Of a stretch of 64,000 bases of DNA, positions 42,081 to 50,360 are shown piece after piece. The notes below the pieces were generated by a model. The model did not search any database. It was not told the origin of the DNA and saw only the letters and a program-made list of their open reading frames with translations. The DNA lies in contig CAMFHE010000001.1 of NCBI GenBank assembly GCA_945952045.1, positions 262,041 through 326,040 of the forward strand, given 5' to 3'. Position numbers and translations under genes: made by a program. This DNA comes from an uncultured Rhizobium sp. (GTDB lineage Bacteria > Pseudomonadota > Alphaproteobacteria > Rhizobiales > Rhizobiaceae). The stretch's first letter is position 1. Every line of letters begins with the position of its first letter.

Positions 42081-42959
42081 TTATCCTTTGACTGCGCCGG
42101 CGGTGAGGCCGCTGACGATCTGGCGCTGGAAAAACATCACCAGCAGGAAAAGCGGGGCGGTGGCGGAGACGACGGCGGCAACCGCGAACATGACATTGCC
42201 TTCCTGCTGCACCGTTCCGAGGAAGCTTGCGATCTTCGGCACCATGGTCTGGTTCGGCTGCGACAGCAGCATCGCGGTGACGGCGAAGTCGTTATAGGCG
42301 AGCAGGAAGGAGAACAGGCCCGTGGTGATGACCCCCGGCCACATGACCGGAATGACCACCAGGCGAAATGCCTGAAAGCGCGAGCAGCCGTCGACCAGCG
42401 CGCTCTCATCGAGATCCTTGGGGATCGACAGGAAGAAGGAATGCAGCATCCACAGCGTGAACGGCTGGTTGATGGCGACGAGCACGATGATCGAGGTCGG
42501 CAGGTAGCCCCAGATGTTCATCTGGAAGAAGGGCAGCAGGTAGCCGGAAACCAGGGTGATGTGCGGCATGGCGCGGAACACCAGCGCCGCCATCAGGATC
42601 CAGAATGTGTAGCGATAACCCGAGCGCGCCAGCGCATAGCCGCCGAGCGTGCCGAAGGTCAGCGAGATCACCACGACGCAGACAGTGACGATGGCGGTGT
42701 TGAACACCGAGGACATGAAGTCGCGCGTCACCCAGGCGCCATAATAGCCGTCGCCGGTAAAGGCCGAGCCGGTCTGGGCGATGGTGCGCACGCCGGTCAC
42801 GGCATTCCACCAGGTTTCACGCGAGAAGAAGTCCTGCTCCACCTTGAACGAACCCCAGACGGTCCAGATGAAGGGGAAGGCGGCCAGGAACACCCATACG
42901 ATCACGAAGCCGAAGGAGATCAGGGCGAGCGGAAAGGGTTTGCGATTGGCGATCGACAT
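42081..42959 (-). CDS. ABC transporter permease, MalG type
   Basis: 292 residues with about six membrane segments, first at residues 12-35 (ALISFGFVIVWVFLAAFPFIW). The EAA loop is ESALVDGCSRFQAFRLVVIPVMWPGV. The region before the second transmembrane segment (TWWNAVTGVRTIAQTGSAFTG) is a periplasmic loop. It follows the MalF-type gene after 10 bp and precedes the ATPase gene by 5 bp. Confidence 0.92.
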   Translation of the reverse strand: MSIANRKPFPLALISFGFVIVWVFLAAFPFIWTVWGSFKVEQDFFSRETWWNAVTGVRTIAQTGSAFTGDGYYGAWVTRDFMSSVFNTAIVTVCVVVISLTFGTLGGYALARSGYRYTFWILMAALVFRAMPHITLVSGYLLPFFQMNIWGYLPTSIIVLVAINQPFTLWMLHSFFLSIPKDLDESALVDGCSRFQAFRLVVIPVMWPGVITTGLFSFLLAYNDFAVTAMLLSQPNQTMVPKIASFLGTVQQEGNVMFAVAAVVSATAPLFLLVMFFQRQIVSGLTAGAVKG

Positions 42960-42969
42960 GCCGGCCTCC

Positions 42970-43998
42970 TCAGCGACGGTTGAATTCGCGCCAGGTGCGC
43001 ACGAGCACCGGCGACAGGAGAATGATCACGCCCGTGATGGTCAGCATCGAGGTCGCGGCGGCAGAACCGAACAGCTGGTCCACCTGACTGTGCAGGTCGT
43101 TGTAGATCGACCAGGAAAGCGAGGTGGCGTTGGCATCGGCGCTGAAGCCGACGATCGGCTCGAACACCCGGAAATTGTCCATCAGCTGCACCAGGGCGAC
43201 GAAGGTGGCGAGCGGCATCAGATGCGGGACGATGACGAAGCGGATGCGCTCCCAGCGGCTGGCGCCGTCGATCATCGCCGATTCCAGCGTATCGTCGGGC
43301 ACGGTCTGCAGGCCGGCATAGAAGACGACGAAGGAGAAGGGCGCATTGTGCCAGATGCCATAGGCGAGCAGCGTGATCCAGGTGAGCACCGAGGAGGATT
43401 TCAGCGACAGCGTCGGGTCGTTGAACAGGTTTTGCAGCGATGCGCCGACAATGCCTTGCGTCGACACCATCCAGTAGACGATCAGCGCGCCGACCAAAGG
43501 CGTCACGATCATCGGCAGCAGCGAGAAGAAGATCACCGGCCCCTTGGCAAGCGGCGGCAGCGTGTTGACGCCGAGCGCGATGCAGAAGCCGAGCAGCATC
43601 GCAAATGGCGTGACGATGAACGTATAGGTCAGCGTGAAGGACAGCGCCTTGTAGAAGGGCAGGTTGTAGATCTGCGTGACGACATTGCCGATGCCAGTGC
43701 CATTGGCAAGGATCGCCTTGATCTCTCCGACCGCGAGATGATTGCGGTCGAGATAGGTGCCGAAGCCGTTGAACTTGCCGAGCGGCTCGTCATGGCGCAG
43801 CTTGGCGGTGGCGTCGGAATCGACGCGCGTCTCCTTCTTGCAGCCGCCGAAGGGCGCGCAGGTCTCGGTTTCGACTACGACCTTTTCGTGCTGGACGAAC
43901 AGCGACTGGACCGCGACCGAGGCGATCGGCAGGGCGATGAACAGGATCATCGCGGCGAGCGACGGCAATATAAAGGCGAAGAATGCCCGATGAGGCAT
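42970..43998 (-). CDS. ABC transporter permease, MalF type, with Cys-containing periplasmic loop
   Basis: 342 residues. After the first membrane segment (residues 5-30) comes a hydrophilic loop of roughly 80 residues that contains CAPFGGCKKE, two Cys that could form a disulfide in the periplasm. The remaining membrane segments include the EAA loop ESAMIDGASRWERIRFVIVPHLMPLAT. Such a loop exists in MalF, but the short Cys pair is unusual. Confidence 0.9.
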   Translation of the reverse strand: MPHRAFFAFILPSLAAMILFIALPIASVAVQSLFVQHEKVVVETETCAPFGGCKKETRVDSDATAKLRHDEPLGKFNGFGTYLDRNHLAVGEIKAILANGTGIGNVVTQIYNLPFYKALSFTLTYTFIVTPFAMLLGFCIALGVNTLPPLAKGPVIFFSLLPMIVTPLVGALIVYWMVSTQGIVGASLQNLFNDPTLSLKSSSVLTWITLLAYGIWHNAPFSFVVFYAGLQTVPDDTLESAMIDGASRWERIRFVIVPHLMPLATFVALVQLMDNFRVFEPIVGFSADANATSLSWSIYNDLHSQVDQLFGSAAATSMLTITGVIILLSPVLVRTWREFNRR

Positions 43999-44076
43999 AG
44001 GCCCTCCTGCAAGACGGTGGCGGCAGCCGGTGTCGAACGCCTGAAACAGCGTGACCGTCTGCGCATTTTGAAGAGT

Positions 44077-44100
44077 GGCGGCGGATTGCGGTCCGCCGCC
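44077..44100 (-). other. Intercistronic hairpin between binding-protein and permease genes
   Basis: GGCGGCGGA, six-base loop, TCCGCCGCC form a perfect 9-bp stem 22 bp past the binding-protein stop codon. Such hairpins often protect or partly terminate upstream mRNA so that the binding protein is made in excess. No T-run follows on the minus strand. Confidence 0.55.
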
Positions 44101-44122
44101 GGCCGGATTCCCTGAGTCTGGC

Positions 44123-45373
44123 TTATTTCAGGAAGCCGCCTTCGCGGGCCGCAGCCGTATAGGCCGCTTCCGTATCGCGCAGCGCATCCTCGGCGCTTTC
44201 GCGGCCCTGCATGAAATCGGACAGTTCGGAGCCGAGCGCGGTGTGCAGCAGGCCCATATAGGGCAGCATCGGATAGGGCTGCGCGCCGCCGTTTGCCGTG
44301 GCGAGAACGCCGACGGCGCCGGCGCTCGGCTTGAAGTCCTTGGTCAGCCAGGTGGCGAGATCGGGGTTCTTGTCGGCGACCTCAGGGCGGATGGCATGGA
44401 CCATGGCGCGGAACGAGGCTTCGGCATCCTCATCCGAAATGTTCTTGGCGATGGTGAAACCATCCCACCACAGGGCCGCCGCCGGAACCGAGCCGCCGCC
44501 GACCGTGGGCGCTGCCGCCAGCACGGTATTGCCGGCGATGTCGGCCGGCGCCTTGGCCTTGTCGATGACGCTGCCGGCGAGCGAGCCCCAGCCGTTCATC
44601 ATCGCCGTCTTGCCGGCGACATAGGTCTTGATGATGTCGTCGGCCGAATAGGTCATGTAATCAGGACCCATATAGGCGGTCAGGTCCTTCATCATCTTCA
44701 GGGTTGCAAGACCCTTTTCGTTGTTGATCGCAGGTTCGGCCGAGCCGGCCTTGAACAGTTCGCCGCCATAGCCAAGATACATGTTGACGAATTCGGCGGC
44801 CAGATCCCAGCCGGCCTTGTCGGAAGCGGCCAACGGATAGTCCATCAGGCCCTTGTCCTTGATCGCCTTGGCGGCGGCGAGGATATCCTCATAGGATTTC
44901 GGCGGCTGGACGCCGGCCTTTTCGAGAATATCCTTGCGGAAGAAGAGATGCTGCGAATTGCCCATGAAGGCGATCGCCATCACCTTGCCGTCGATCTTGA
45001 TCAGCTGGTTCGGCTGCAGGTCGGCGCCATACTTGGCCACGAGATCGTCGAGCGGACGCACCAGCCCGTCATTGAGCAGCGGCACGATGGAGTTGTTGGC
45101 GATGACCGCGACCGTATACTGGGCCGGATTGACCTTCAGCGCCGGCACCTGCAGGTTCTTGTGCTCGGTGGTCTGGTTCTTGCTGACCTTGACCGTCGCC
45201 GACGAACACTTGTCTGCCTCGGAAGCGACAACGCGCAGCGCTTCGAAATCGTTGGAGAGGATACGCACAGACCCTTTCTCGATGTCGCAATCGGCCATGG
45301 CCGGGGCGGCGGAGAGGATGCCTGCGGCGAGCAGGAGGGCAGTGGAGGAAGCGAGCAGTCCTGATCTTTTCAT
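44123..45373 (-). CDS. ABC transporter substrate-binding protein, SBP_bac_1 type
   Basis: 416 residues. Signal peptide about 1-27 (LLASSTALLLAAGILSAAPAMA). Mature protein starts with DCDIEKGSVRILSNDFEALRVV and contains typical family-1 features (GQHLFFRKDILEKAGVQPPKSYEDILAAAKAI; WGSLAG; WWDGFTIAKN). It is the first gene of the operon under operator L2. The ligand is unknown; the family is mostly carbohydrate- or polyol-binding. Confidence 0.92.
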   Translation of the reverse strand: MKRSGLLASSTALLLAAGILSAAPAMADCDIEKGSVRILSNDFEALRVVASEADKCSSATVKVSKNQTTEHKNLQVPALKVNPAQYTVAVIANNSIVPLLNDGLVRPLDDLVAKYGADLQPNQLIKIDGKVMAIAFMGNSQHLFFRKDILEKAGVQPPKSYEDILAAAKAIKDKGLMDYPLAASDKAGWDLAAEFVNMYLGYGGELFKAGSAEPAINNEKGLATLKMMKDLTAYMGPDYMTYSADDIIKTYVAGKTAMMNGWGSLAGSVIDKAKAPADIAGNTVLAAAPTVGGGSVPAAALWWDGFTIAKNISDEDAEASFRAMVHAIRPEVADKNPDLATWLTKDFKPSAGAVGVLATANGGAQPYPMLPYMGLLHTALGSELSDFMQGRESAEDALRDTEAAYTAAAREGGFLK

Positions 45374-45457
45374 GTTCCCATCTCTCTTTGTCTTGGCAGC
45401 GATGGCTGCGGTTTGCTCATCGCCTCTACGGGCGATTGAGGGTTACGTTATGTCAAG

Positions 45458-45473
45458 TTGCATACGTATGCAA
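45458..45473 (-). promoter_or_regulatory. LacI-type operator L2 upstream of the importer operon
   Basis: TTGCATACGTATGCAA, a perfect 16-bp palindrome with central CG, 85 bp upstream of the binding-protein start. It is the best copy of the motif also seen at 37726 and 46782. Confidence 0.82.
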
Positions 45474-45571
45474 GAGCTATGCAAAAGAATCGGCGCGAGG
45501 CGGGCCTTGCGCCGATGCCCGCATTTCCGGGAAAAGTCTTTCGACCCGGAAATCCGAAGGGCCAGCGGGGA

Positions 45572-46768
45572 TCAGCGCAGGATCTGCGTCAGCGCGCCGA
45601 ACTCGTTGAAGGTGTTCCATTCCTTGGTGACGCGGCCGTTTTCGATCACCCAATGGGTGATGCCCCACAGGCTGACCTCGCGCCCGGTCGGCGCGCCATA
45701 ACGGCCATGGCCGCGATGCGAGCCGAGCATCGACCAGCGCTGCGACACGAGGAAGCCTTCCTCGGCATTGCCCATCCAGTAGAGATCGTCCACGGAATAA
45801 AGCGCATCCGGGAACATCGCCATCAGCGACAGCATGAAGGAGCGAAGCTGTCCGGTGCCGTGGAAAACCCGACCGCCGGTGACTTCCGACACGATGCCGG
45901 GATGGTAGACCTTATCGACGGCGGCGAAATTGCGCCGGTTCCAGATGGTCTGCGCCGCCGCGCGCACGAATTCTTCCGGATTGTCGCCGATGCGGTCGGG
46001 GATCGGCACGCGTTCGGGCTTCGATTGGCCGATGGTGCGGCCGGGCTCGCTGCTGAGGAAGTCGGCCGGCAGCACATTGTCGCCAAGCGCTTCGCCGGCG
46101 CGGCGCGCCGTTTCCAGCGGATCGAAACCGAGCTGCTTGACGAGGAAACAGGTGTCGTAGGCGACATGCTCGTAGAAGATCTCGTTGTCGCGCGTCACGC
46201 AATTGGCCATGCACAGGAACTGAATGCGCTTGCCGGTCGGTGCGCCATGGGCACTGTAGCCGGTGTTGGTGCCGATGATCTGCGAACGATGCGAGGTGTG
46301 GAAACCGACCTCGTCATCGCCGGCCCAGATCACATCGTCGGCGAGGATGCGCATATCCGGGAAGGCATTGCTCTGTTCGATCACATGCTGGACGACCAGA
46401 TCTCGGCCTGCGGCAAGGCCAAGCTCACCCCAGACCATGCAGTCATGGCTATAGGTATCGTAGATGTAGCCAATATCCTTCTCCTCCCAAATCTGGTGGG
46501 TGATGCGGATGATATAGTCGATGATATTGGCGTATTGCGGCTCGAAGCCGCGCATCGGCTGGCGAGCGGCATGGGCCGGCGTCTTGCCGAGAAAGGCATC
46601 GGTGCCGCCACGGCGATAGGCATCCAGCGAAATCGAAAAGTCGCGCGGCATGTGGCGGGCTTCCAGCGCGCGAAATTTCGCGCGTCCCTGCCGCACTTCC
46701 GACGCCGGGCGTGCCGCCGGCTGGGCCTCACTGGTGCGGGCCGGGCGCTTGCCTTCCTGTTCGCTCAT
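45572..46768 (-). CDS. Duplicated SnoaL/NTF2-like protein
   Basis: 398 residues from the ATG at 46768, with GGAGGA 7 bp upstream; the frame extends four codons to a TTG that overlaps that site. Two NTF2/SnoaL-like halves are visible: the first around residues 80-195 (WEEKDIGYIYDTYSHDC ... GAPTGKRIQF), the second around 260-390 (WNRRNFAAVDKVYHPGIV ... GAPTGREVSLWG). The GAPTG turns lie about 180 residues apart. SnoaL-like folds serve as isomerases, hydratases or hydrolases. It has both a LacI-type (L3) and DeoR-type (D1, D2) sites upstream. Specific function unknown. Confidence 0.85.
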   Translation of the reverse strand: MSEQEGKRPARTSEAQPAARPASEVRQGRAKFRALEARHMPRDFSISLDAYRRGGTDAFLGKTPAHAARQPMRGFEPQYANIIDYIIRITHQIWEEKDIGYIYDTYSHDCMVWGELGLAAGRDLVVQHVIEQSNAFPDMRILADDVIWAGDDEVGFHTSHRSQIIGTNTGYSAHGAPTGKRIQFLCMANCVTRDNEIFYEHVAYDTCFLVKQLGFDPLETARRAGEALGDNVLPADFLSSEPGRTIGQSKPERVPIPDRIGDNPEEFVRAAAQTIWNRRNFAAVDKVYHPGIVSEVTGGRVFHGTGQLRSFMLSLMAMFPDALYSVDDLYWMGNAEEGFLVSQRWSMLGSHRGHGRYGAPTGREVSLWGITHWVIENGRVTKEWNTFNEFGALTQILR

Positions 46769-46781
46769 TCTGTCCTCCAAA

Positions 46782-46797
46782 TTGCAGTCGTATGCAG
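46782..46797 (-). promoter_or_regulatory. LacI-type operator L3 upstream of the SnoaL-like gene
   Basis: TTGCAGTCGTATGCAG matches TTGCATACGTATGCAA at 13 of 16 positions, keeping the right half CGTATGCA. It lies 14 bp before the start codon, so binding would block initiation. Confidence 0.55.
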
Positions 46798-46807
46798 ATT
46801 GGCAGGA

Positions 46808-46825
46808 AATGACCGTTCGGTCAAT
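46808..46825 (-). promoter_or_regulatory. DeoR-type operator D1
   Basis: AATGACCGTTCGGTCAAT, whose reverse complement ATTGACCGAACGGTCATT matches site D3 (47647) at 16 of 18 positions. It lies upstream of the SnoaL-like gene, close to the end of the DeoR gene. Confidence 0.65.
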
Positions 46826-46828
46826 ATC

Positions 46829-46846
46829 AATGACTGTTCGGGCGGT
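46829..46846 (-). promoter_or_regulatory. DeoR-type operator D2, degenerate second copy
   Basis: AATGACTGTTCGGGCGGT matches D1 at 13 of 18 positions and begins exactly 21 bp from it, two helical turns, in the same orientation. Confidence 0.45.
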
Positions 46847-46852
46847 AAATAT

Positions 46853-47623
46853 TTACGCGTCGGCCAGCAGAAGCGTCACGCCGCGCTCGCGCAGATCGGC
46901 CGCAAGCTCAGGCGAAAGCGCATCCGTTACCAGCGAAACGGGGGCTGCGGCGGGCACCACCTCGAAGACGCCCAGCCGGTCCATCTTGCTGGAATCGGCC
47001 AGCACCACCGGCTGCGCCGCCTGCCGCGCCATGGCGCGGGCCACCTGCGCCTGCTGCAGGTCGTGATCCATGAAGCCGCCGGCGCCAAAAGCGGCGACGG
47101 TGAGGAAGGCATAGGCCGCGCGGAACTCGCCGATCTGCCGCACCGCCATGTCGCCGACGCTTTCCTGCCCGCCACGCCGATATTCGCCGCCGATCAGGAA
47201 AACTCGCGAATCCTCGGCCTTTATCGCCAAAGCGGCGATGGCGGCGGAGTTGGTGATCACCGTCAGGCCGGCAATCTCAGGCAATTCCTCGGCAAGAATC
47301 AGCGTCGTCGAGCCTGTGTCGATGAATAGGCTGTCACCGGGTTTCAACAGGCCGGCGGCCTTGCGGGCGATGGCGCGTTTGCGCGTCAGGTTCTGCGTCA
47401 TGCGGGCGGCGAGCGCGCCTTCCGCCTTCTCGAAACCGGAAGGTTCGGCCGCCGTCGCGCCGCCATGCACCTTGCGCAACAGGCCCTGGCGATCCAGCTC
47501 TGTGAGGTCGCGGCGGATGGTCTCGCGCGACGCGTCGAGGATGTCAGCCAGCGCTTCCACGCTTGCCTTGCCGTCGCGGTTGACGATTTCGACGATGCCG
47601 TCGCGTCTGGCTTCAGGTGTCAT
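46853..47623 (-). CDS. DeoR/GlpR-family transcriptional regulator
   Basis: 256 residues. N-terminal DeoR winged helix (ASVEALADILDASRETIRRDLTELDRQGLLRKVHGGA) and a C-terminal DeoRC sensor (GDSLFIDTGSTTLILAEEL; VITNSAAIA; FLIGGEYR). GlpR-like proteins sense a phosphorylated sugar or glycerol 3-phosphate. It is divergent from the GlpA-like gene, with operator D3 24 bp upstream of its start. Confidence 0.92.
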   Translation of the reverse strand: MTPEARRDGIVEIVNRDGKASVEALADILDASRETIRRDLTELDRQGLLRKVHGGATAAEPSGFEKAEGALAARMTQNLTRKRAIARKAAGLLKPGDSLFIDTGSTTLILAEELPEIAGLTVITNSAAIAALAIKAEDSRVFLIGGEYRRGGQESVGDMAVRQIGEFRAAYAFLTVAAFGAGGFMDHDLQQAQVARAMARQAAQPVVLADSSKMDRLGVFEVVPAAAPVSLVTDALSPELAADLRERGVTLLLADA

Positions 47624-47646
47624 GTCGTGACCGATCAGTCTTTAAG

Positions 47647-47664
47647 ATTGACCGAACGGGCAAT
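47647..47664. promoter_or_regulatory. DeoR-type operator D3 in the divergent promoter
   Basis: ATTGACCGAACGGGCAAT lies between the DeoR start (47623) and the GlpA-like start (47731). It is an imperfect palindrome (GATTG-n-CCG-nn-CGG-n-CAATC including flanks) shared with D1 and D2. Confidence 0.7.
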
Positions 47665-47730
47665 CTTGGCTAGGTTACGTTCATGAATAGCGTCATCGGG
47701 CGTTGAGTTCCAGCCAGACGGGCAGGGTCC

Positions 47731-49095
47731 ATGAATATTTTCGACATAGCCATCATCGGCGCCGGCGTTGTCGGTTGCGCCGCCGCGCGACGGCTGGCGC
47801 TGGCGGGGCAGCGCGTGCTGGTGCTGGAAAAGGGCACGGATATCCTCTCCGGCGCCAGCAAGGCCAACAGCGCCATCCTCCACACCGGCTTCGATGCGCC
47901 GGAGGGCAGTCTGGAACTGGAATGCATGCAGGCAGGCTACCGCGAATATCTGCGCCTGCGGACCGATTTCAATCTGCCGCTGCTCGAAACCGGGGCCATG
48001 GTCGTTGCCTGGAACGAGGCCGAGCTTGCCCGCCTGCCGCAGCTTGCGGAGATCGCCCGACGCAACGGCGTTACCGATGTGGGCCTTCTGGATGCCGCCG
48101 ATGTGCGCCGCCGCGAGCCCAATCTCGATGCCTCGGTCAGGGGCGCGCTGCTGGTGCCGGGCGAATATGTCATCGATCCCTGGTCGCCCTTTCTCGGCTA
48201 TGCCCGCCAGGCGATTGCCGCCGGCGCCGTCTTTTCCTTCGAGGACGAGGTGCTGCGCGGCGATTTCGACGGCGCGCGCTGGACGATCGAGACCGCCAAG
48301 GCCCGCTGGACGGCCCGCCATGTCGTCAATTGCGCCGGCCTTGGCGGCGATCTGATCGAGCAGCGGCTGCTTGGACACGCCAGCTTCGAAATCCGGCCAC
48401 GCAAGGGCCAGTTCGCGGTTTATGACAAGGCGGCGAGCCGGTTGGTCGAGGCGATCATCCTGCCCGTGCCCTCGGAAACCACCAAGGGCGTCGTCCTCTG
48501 CCGCACCGCTTTCGGCAATGTCATCATCGGCCCGACCGCCGAAGAACAACAGGATCGTGGCCGCCCGACCGTCGAGCGCGCGGAGCTGCAAAAACTGCTT
48601 TCCCGCGCCGAGGCCATGCTGCCGGCACTGAAGGACATTCCGGTTACCGCCCTCTATGCCGGCCTGCGCCCGGCGACCGAAAAGAAGGAATACCGCATCC
48701 GCCATGAGCCCGACCGCAATTGGCTGACGGTCGGCGGCATCCGCTCGACCGGCATGACCTCGTCGCTGGGGCTGGCGCAATTGGTCGCCCGCCTGATCCT
48801 GGGAGAGGTGAGCGCTCTGCCGGATACGCCGAAACCGCCTGTGATGCCCAATCTTGCCGAACATCTGCCGCGCGACTGGTCGCGAGCCGGCTATGGCGAA
48901 ATCCTCTGCCATTGCGAAATGGTCACCGACCGGGAAGTGACGGCCGCGCTCGCCGCCGCGCCGCCCCCGCGCGATCTCGCCGGCCTCAAGCGCCGCACCC
49001 GCTGCGCCATGGGCCGTTGCCAGGGGTTCAACTGTCTCGGCCGGATCGCTGCACTTGCCGGCGACCGGCTGGCGGGTCTCGGAGAAACCCTATGA
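47731..49095 (+). CDS. GlpA-like FAD-dependent oxidoreductase with C-terminal BFD [2Fe-2S] domain
   Basis: 454 residues. The FAD-binding Rossmann motif AIIGAGVVGCAAARRLA lies at the start. A DAO-type catalytic region follows (TALYAGLRPATEKKEYRIRHEPD). The last 60 residues hold a BFD-like iron-sulfur domain: CHC near residue 395, then CAMGRCQGFNC near 435. It resembles COG0579 dehydrogenases of the Glp family. Translational start ATG at 47731 next to GGGTCC. Electrons may pass to the adjacent NAD/FAD oxidoreductase. Confidence 0.9.
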   Translation: MNIFDIAIIGAGVVGCAAARRLALAGQRVLVLEKGTDILSGASKANSAILHTGFDAPEGSLELECMQAGYREYLRLRTDFNLPLLETGAMVVAWNEAELARLPQLAEIARRNGVTDVGLLDAADVRRREPNLDASVRGALLVPGEYVIDPWSPFLGYARQAIAAGAVFSFEDEVLRGDFDGARWTIETAKARWTARHVVNCAGLGGDLIEQRLLGHASFEIRPRKGQFAVYDKAASRLVEAIILPVPSETTKGVVLCRTAFGNVIIGPTAEEQQDRGRPTVERAELQKLLSRAEAMLPALKDIPVTALYAGLRPATEKKEYRIRHEPDRNWLTVGGIRSTGMTSSLGLAQLVARLILGEVSALPDTPKPPVMPNLAEHLPRDWSRAGYGEILCHCEMVTDREVTAALAAAPPPRDLAGLKRRTRCAMGRCQGFNCLGRIAALAGDRLAGLGETL

Positions 49096-50360
49096 CCGCG
49101 CCAGCCGCCTTCCTGCCCGCAGCGGAGATACCCGTCGAAGCCGCCGATGTCGTGATCGTCGGCGGCGGACCGGCCGGGCTTGCCGCCGCCGCGCGTCTGG
49201 CCGAGCTTGGCGCCGGCCGTGTCCTGCTGCTCGAACGGCAGATCGAGACCGGCGGCGTGCCGCGCCATTGCGGCCATTCTCCCTTCGGCATGCGGGAATT
49301 TTCCCGGGTCATGGGCGGTCGCACCTATGGCCGCCGGCTGACGGAACGGGCGATTGCAGCGGGAGCCGAGATCCGCGTCAGCCATTCCGTGGTCGCCATC
49401 GAGGCCGGCACGTCGCTGGTCGTCGCCTCTCCCGCAGGTGCCTATCGCTGTAAGGCGCGCGCTATTCTCCTCGCCACCGGCGCGCGCGAAACCACCCGCG
49501 CCGGCCTTCTCGCCTCCGGAAGTCGCCCGAGCGGCATTATCAACACCGCGCCGCTGCAGGACATGGTTTATCTGCGCGGCCGGCGACCCTTCAAGAACCC
49601 GGTTATCGTCGGCACGGAACTCGTCGCCATGTCGGCGATCCTGACCATGCGGAGCGCCGGTGGAACAGTCGCAGCCATGATCGAAAGCGGGCCAAAACCG
49701 ATTGCCCGCGCCCCTTTCCGCTGGTTGCCGGGCCTGCTGCGCATCCCCGTCCATCTCGGCGTCGAGATTGCCGATATCGTCGGCACATCCGGCGTCGAGG
49801 CCGTCAAAATCCGCAATCTCGCCGATGGTTCGATGCGTGAGATCGCCTGCGATGGCGTGTTGTTCAGCGGGCGGTTCACTCCGGAAGCGACGCTGCTCCG
49901 GCTTTCCGGCGGGCAGATTTCGCCGGAGACCGGCGGCCCTGCTATCGATGACGGCGCGCGTACCAGTCTCGCCGGCGTCTATGCCGCAGGCAATGCCCTG
50001 CGCGGCGTGGAAACGGCCGGCTGGTGCTGGTCCGAGGGCCGCCGCGTCGCCGAGGTTCTCGCCGCCGATCTCAACCATAATGCAAGCCAGGGCGAAACCA
50101 TCGCCGTTGTCGCCGGCGAAGGCATCAAATATGTCTATCCGCAAAGGCTTACGACACACGCGGCGAAAGCCTTCTCGCATCTCGATCTCAGGCTCAGCGA
50201 CTGGCTGTCGGGGGAGTTGACGGTCATGCAATCGGGCGTCTGCCTCTACAGCGCCAGTCTGTCGAGCGGCCCGGAGCGGCGGGTGCGGATCGCCCGCGCG
50301 CAACTGGCGTTGACCGGCGATGCGCCGCTCGTCGTTTCCGTGCGGAGAGGGAAGAACTGA
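49092..50360 (+). CDS. FAD/NAD(P)-dependent oxidoreductase, GlpA partner
   Basis: 422 residues from the ATG at 49092 (MTAPAAFLPAAEIPVEAADV), which overlaps the previous stop (ATGA); the frame is open further upstream only as overlap. Motifs: ADVVIVGGGPAGLAAAARLAELG (FAD), ILLATGARETTRAG, NPVIVGTELVAMSA (pyridine-nucleotide half) and SLAGVYAAGNALRGVETAGW (FAD-binding end). The trio COG0579, COG0446 and a small DUF1667 protein is known from glycerol-type loci; here the small third protein is not seen. It is followed without gap by the kinase gene. Confidence 0.88.
   Translation: MTAPAAFLPAAEIPVEAADVVIVGGGPAGLAAAARLAELGAGRVLLLERQIETGGVPRHCGHSPFGMREFSRVMGGRTYGRRLTERAIAAGAEIRVSHSVVAIEAGTSLVVASPAGAYRCKARAILLATGARETTRAGLLASGSRPSGIINTAPLQDMVYLRGRRPFKNPVIVGTELVAMSAILTMRSAGGTVAAMIESGPKPIARAPFRWLPGLLRIPVHLGVEIADIVGTSGVEAVKIRNLADGSMREIACDGVLFSGRFTPEATLLRLSGGQISPETGGPAIDDGARTSLAGVYAAGNALRGVETAGWCWSEGRRVAEVLAADLNHNASQGETIAVVAGEGIKYVYPQRLTTHAAKAFSHLDLRLSDWLSGELTVMQSGVCLYSASLSSGPERRVRIARAQLALTGDAPLVVSVRRGKN

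Noticed and set aside
39811-42297. 828-residue open frame on the + strand
   Set aside because: Spans the HisD-family and ATPase genes on the opposite strand; it is produced by high G+C third positions.
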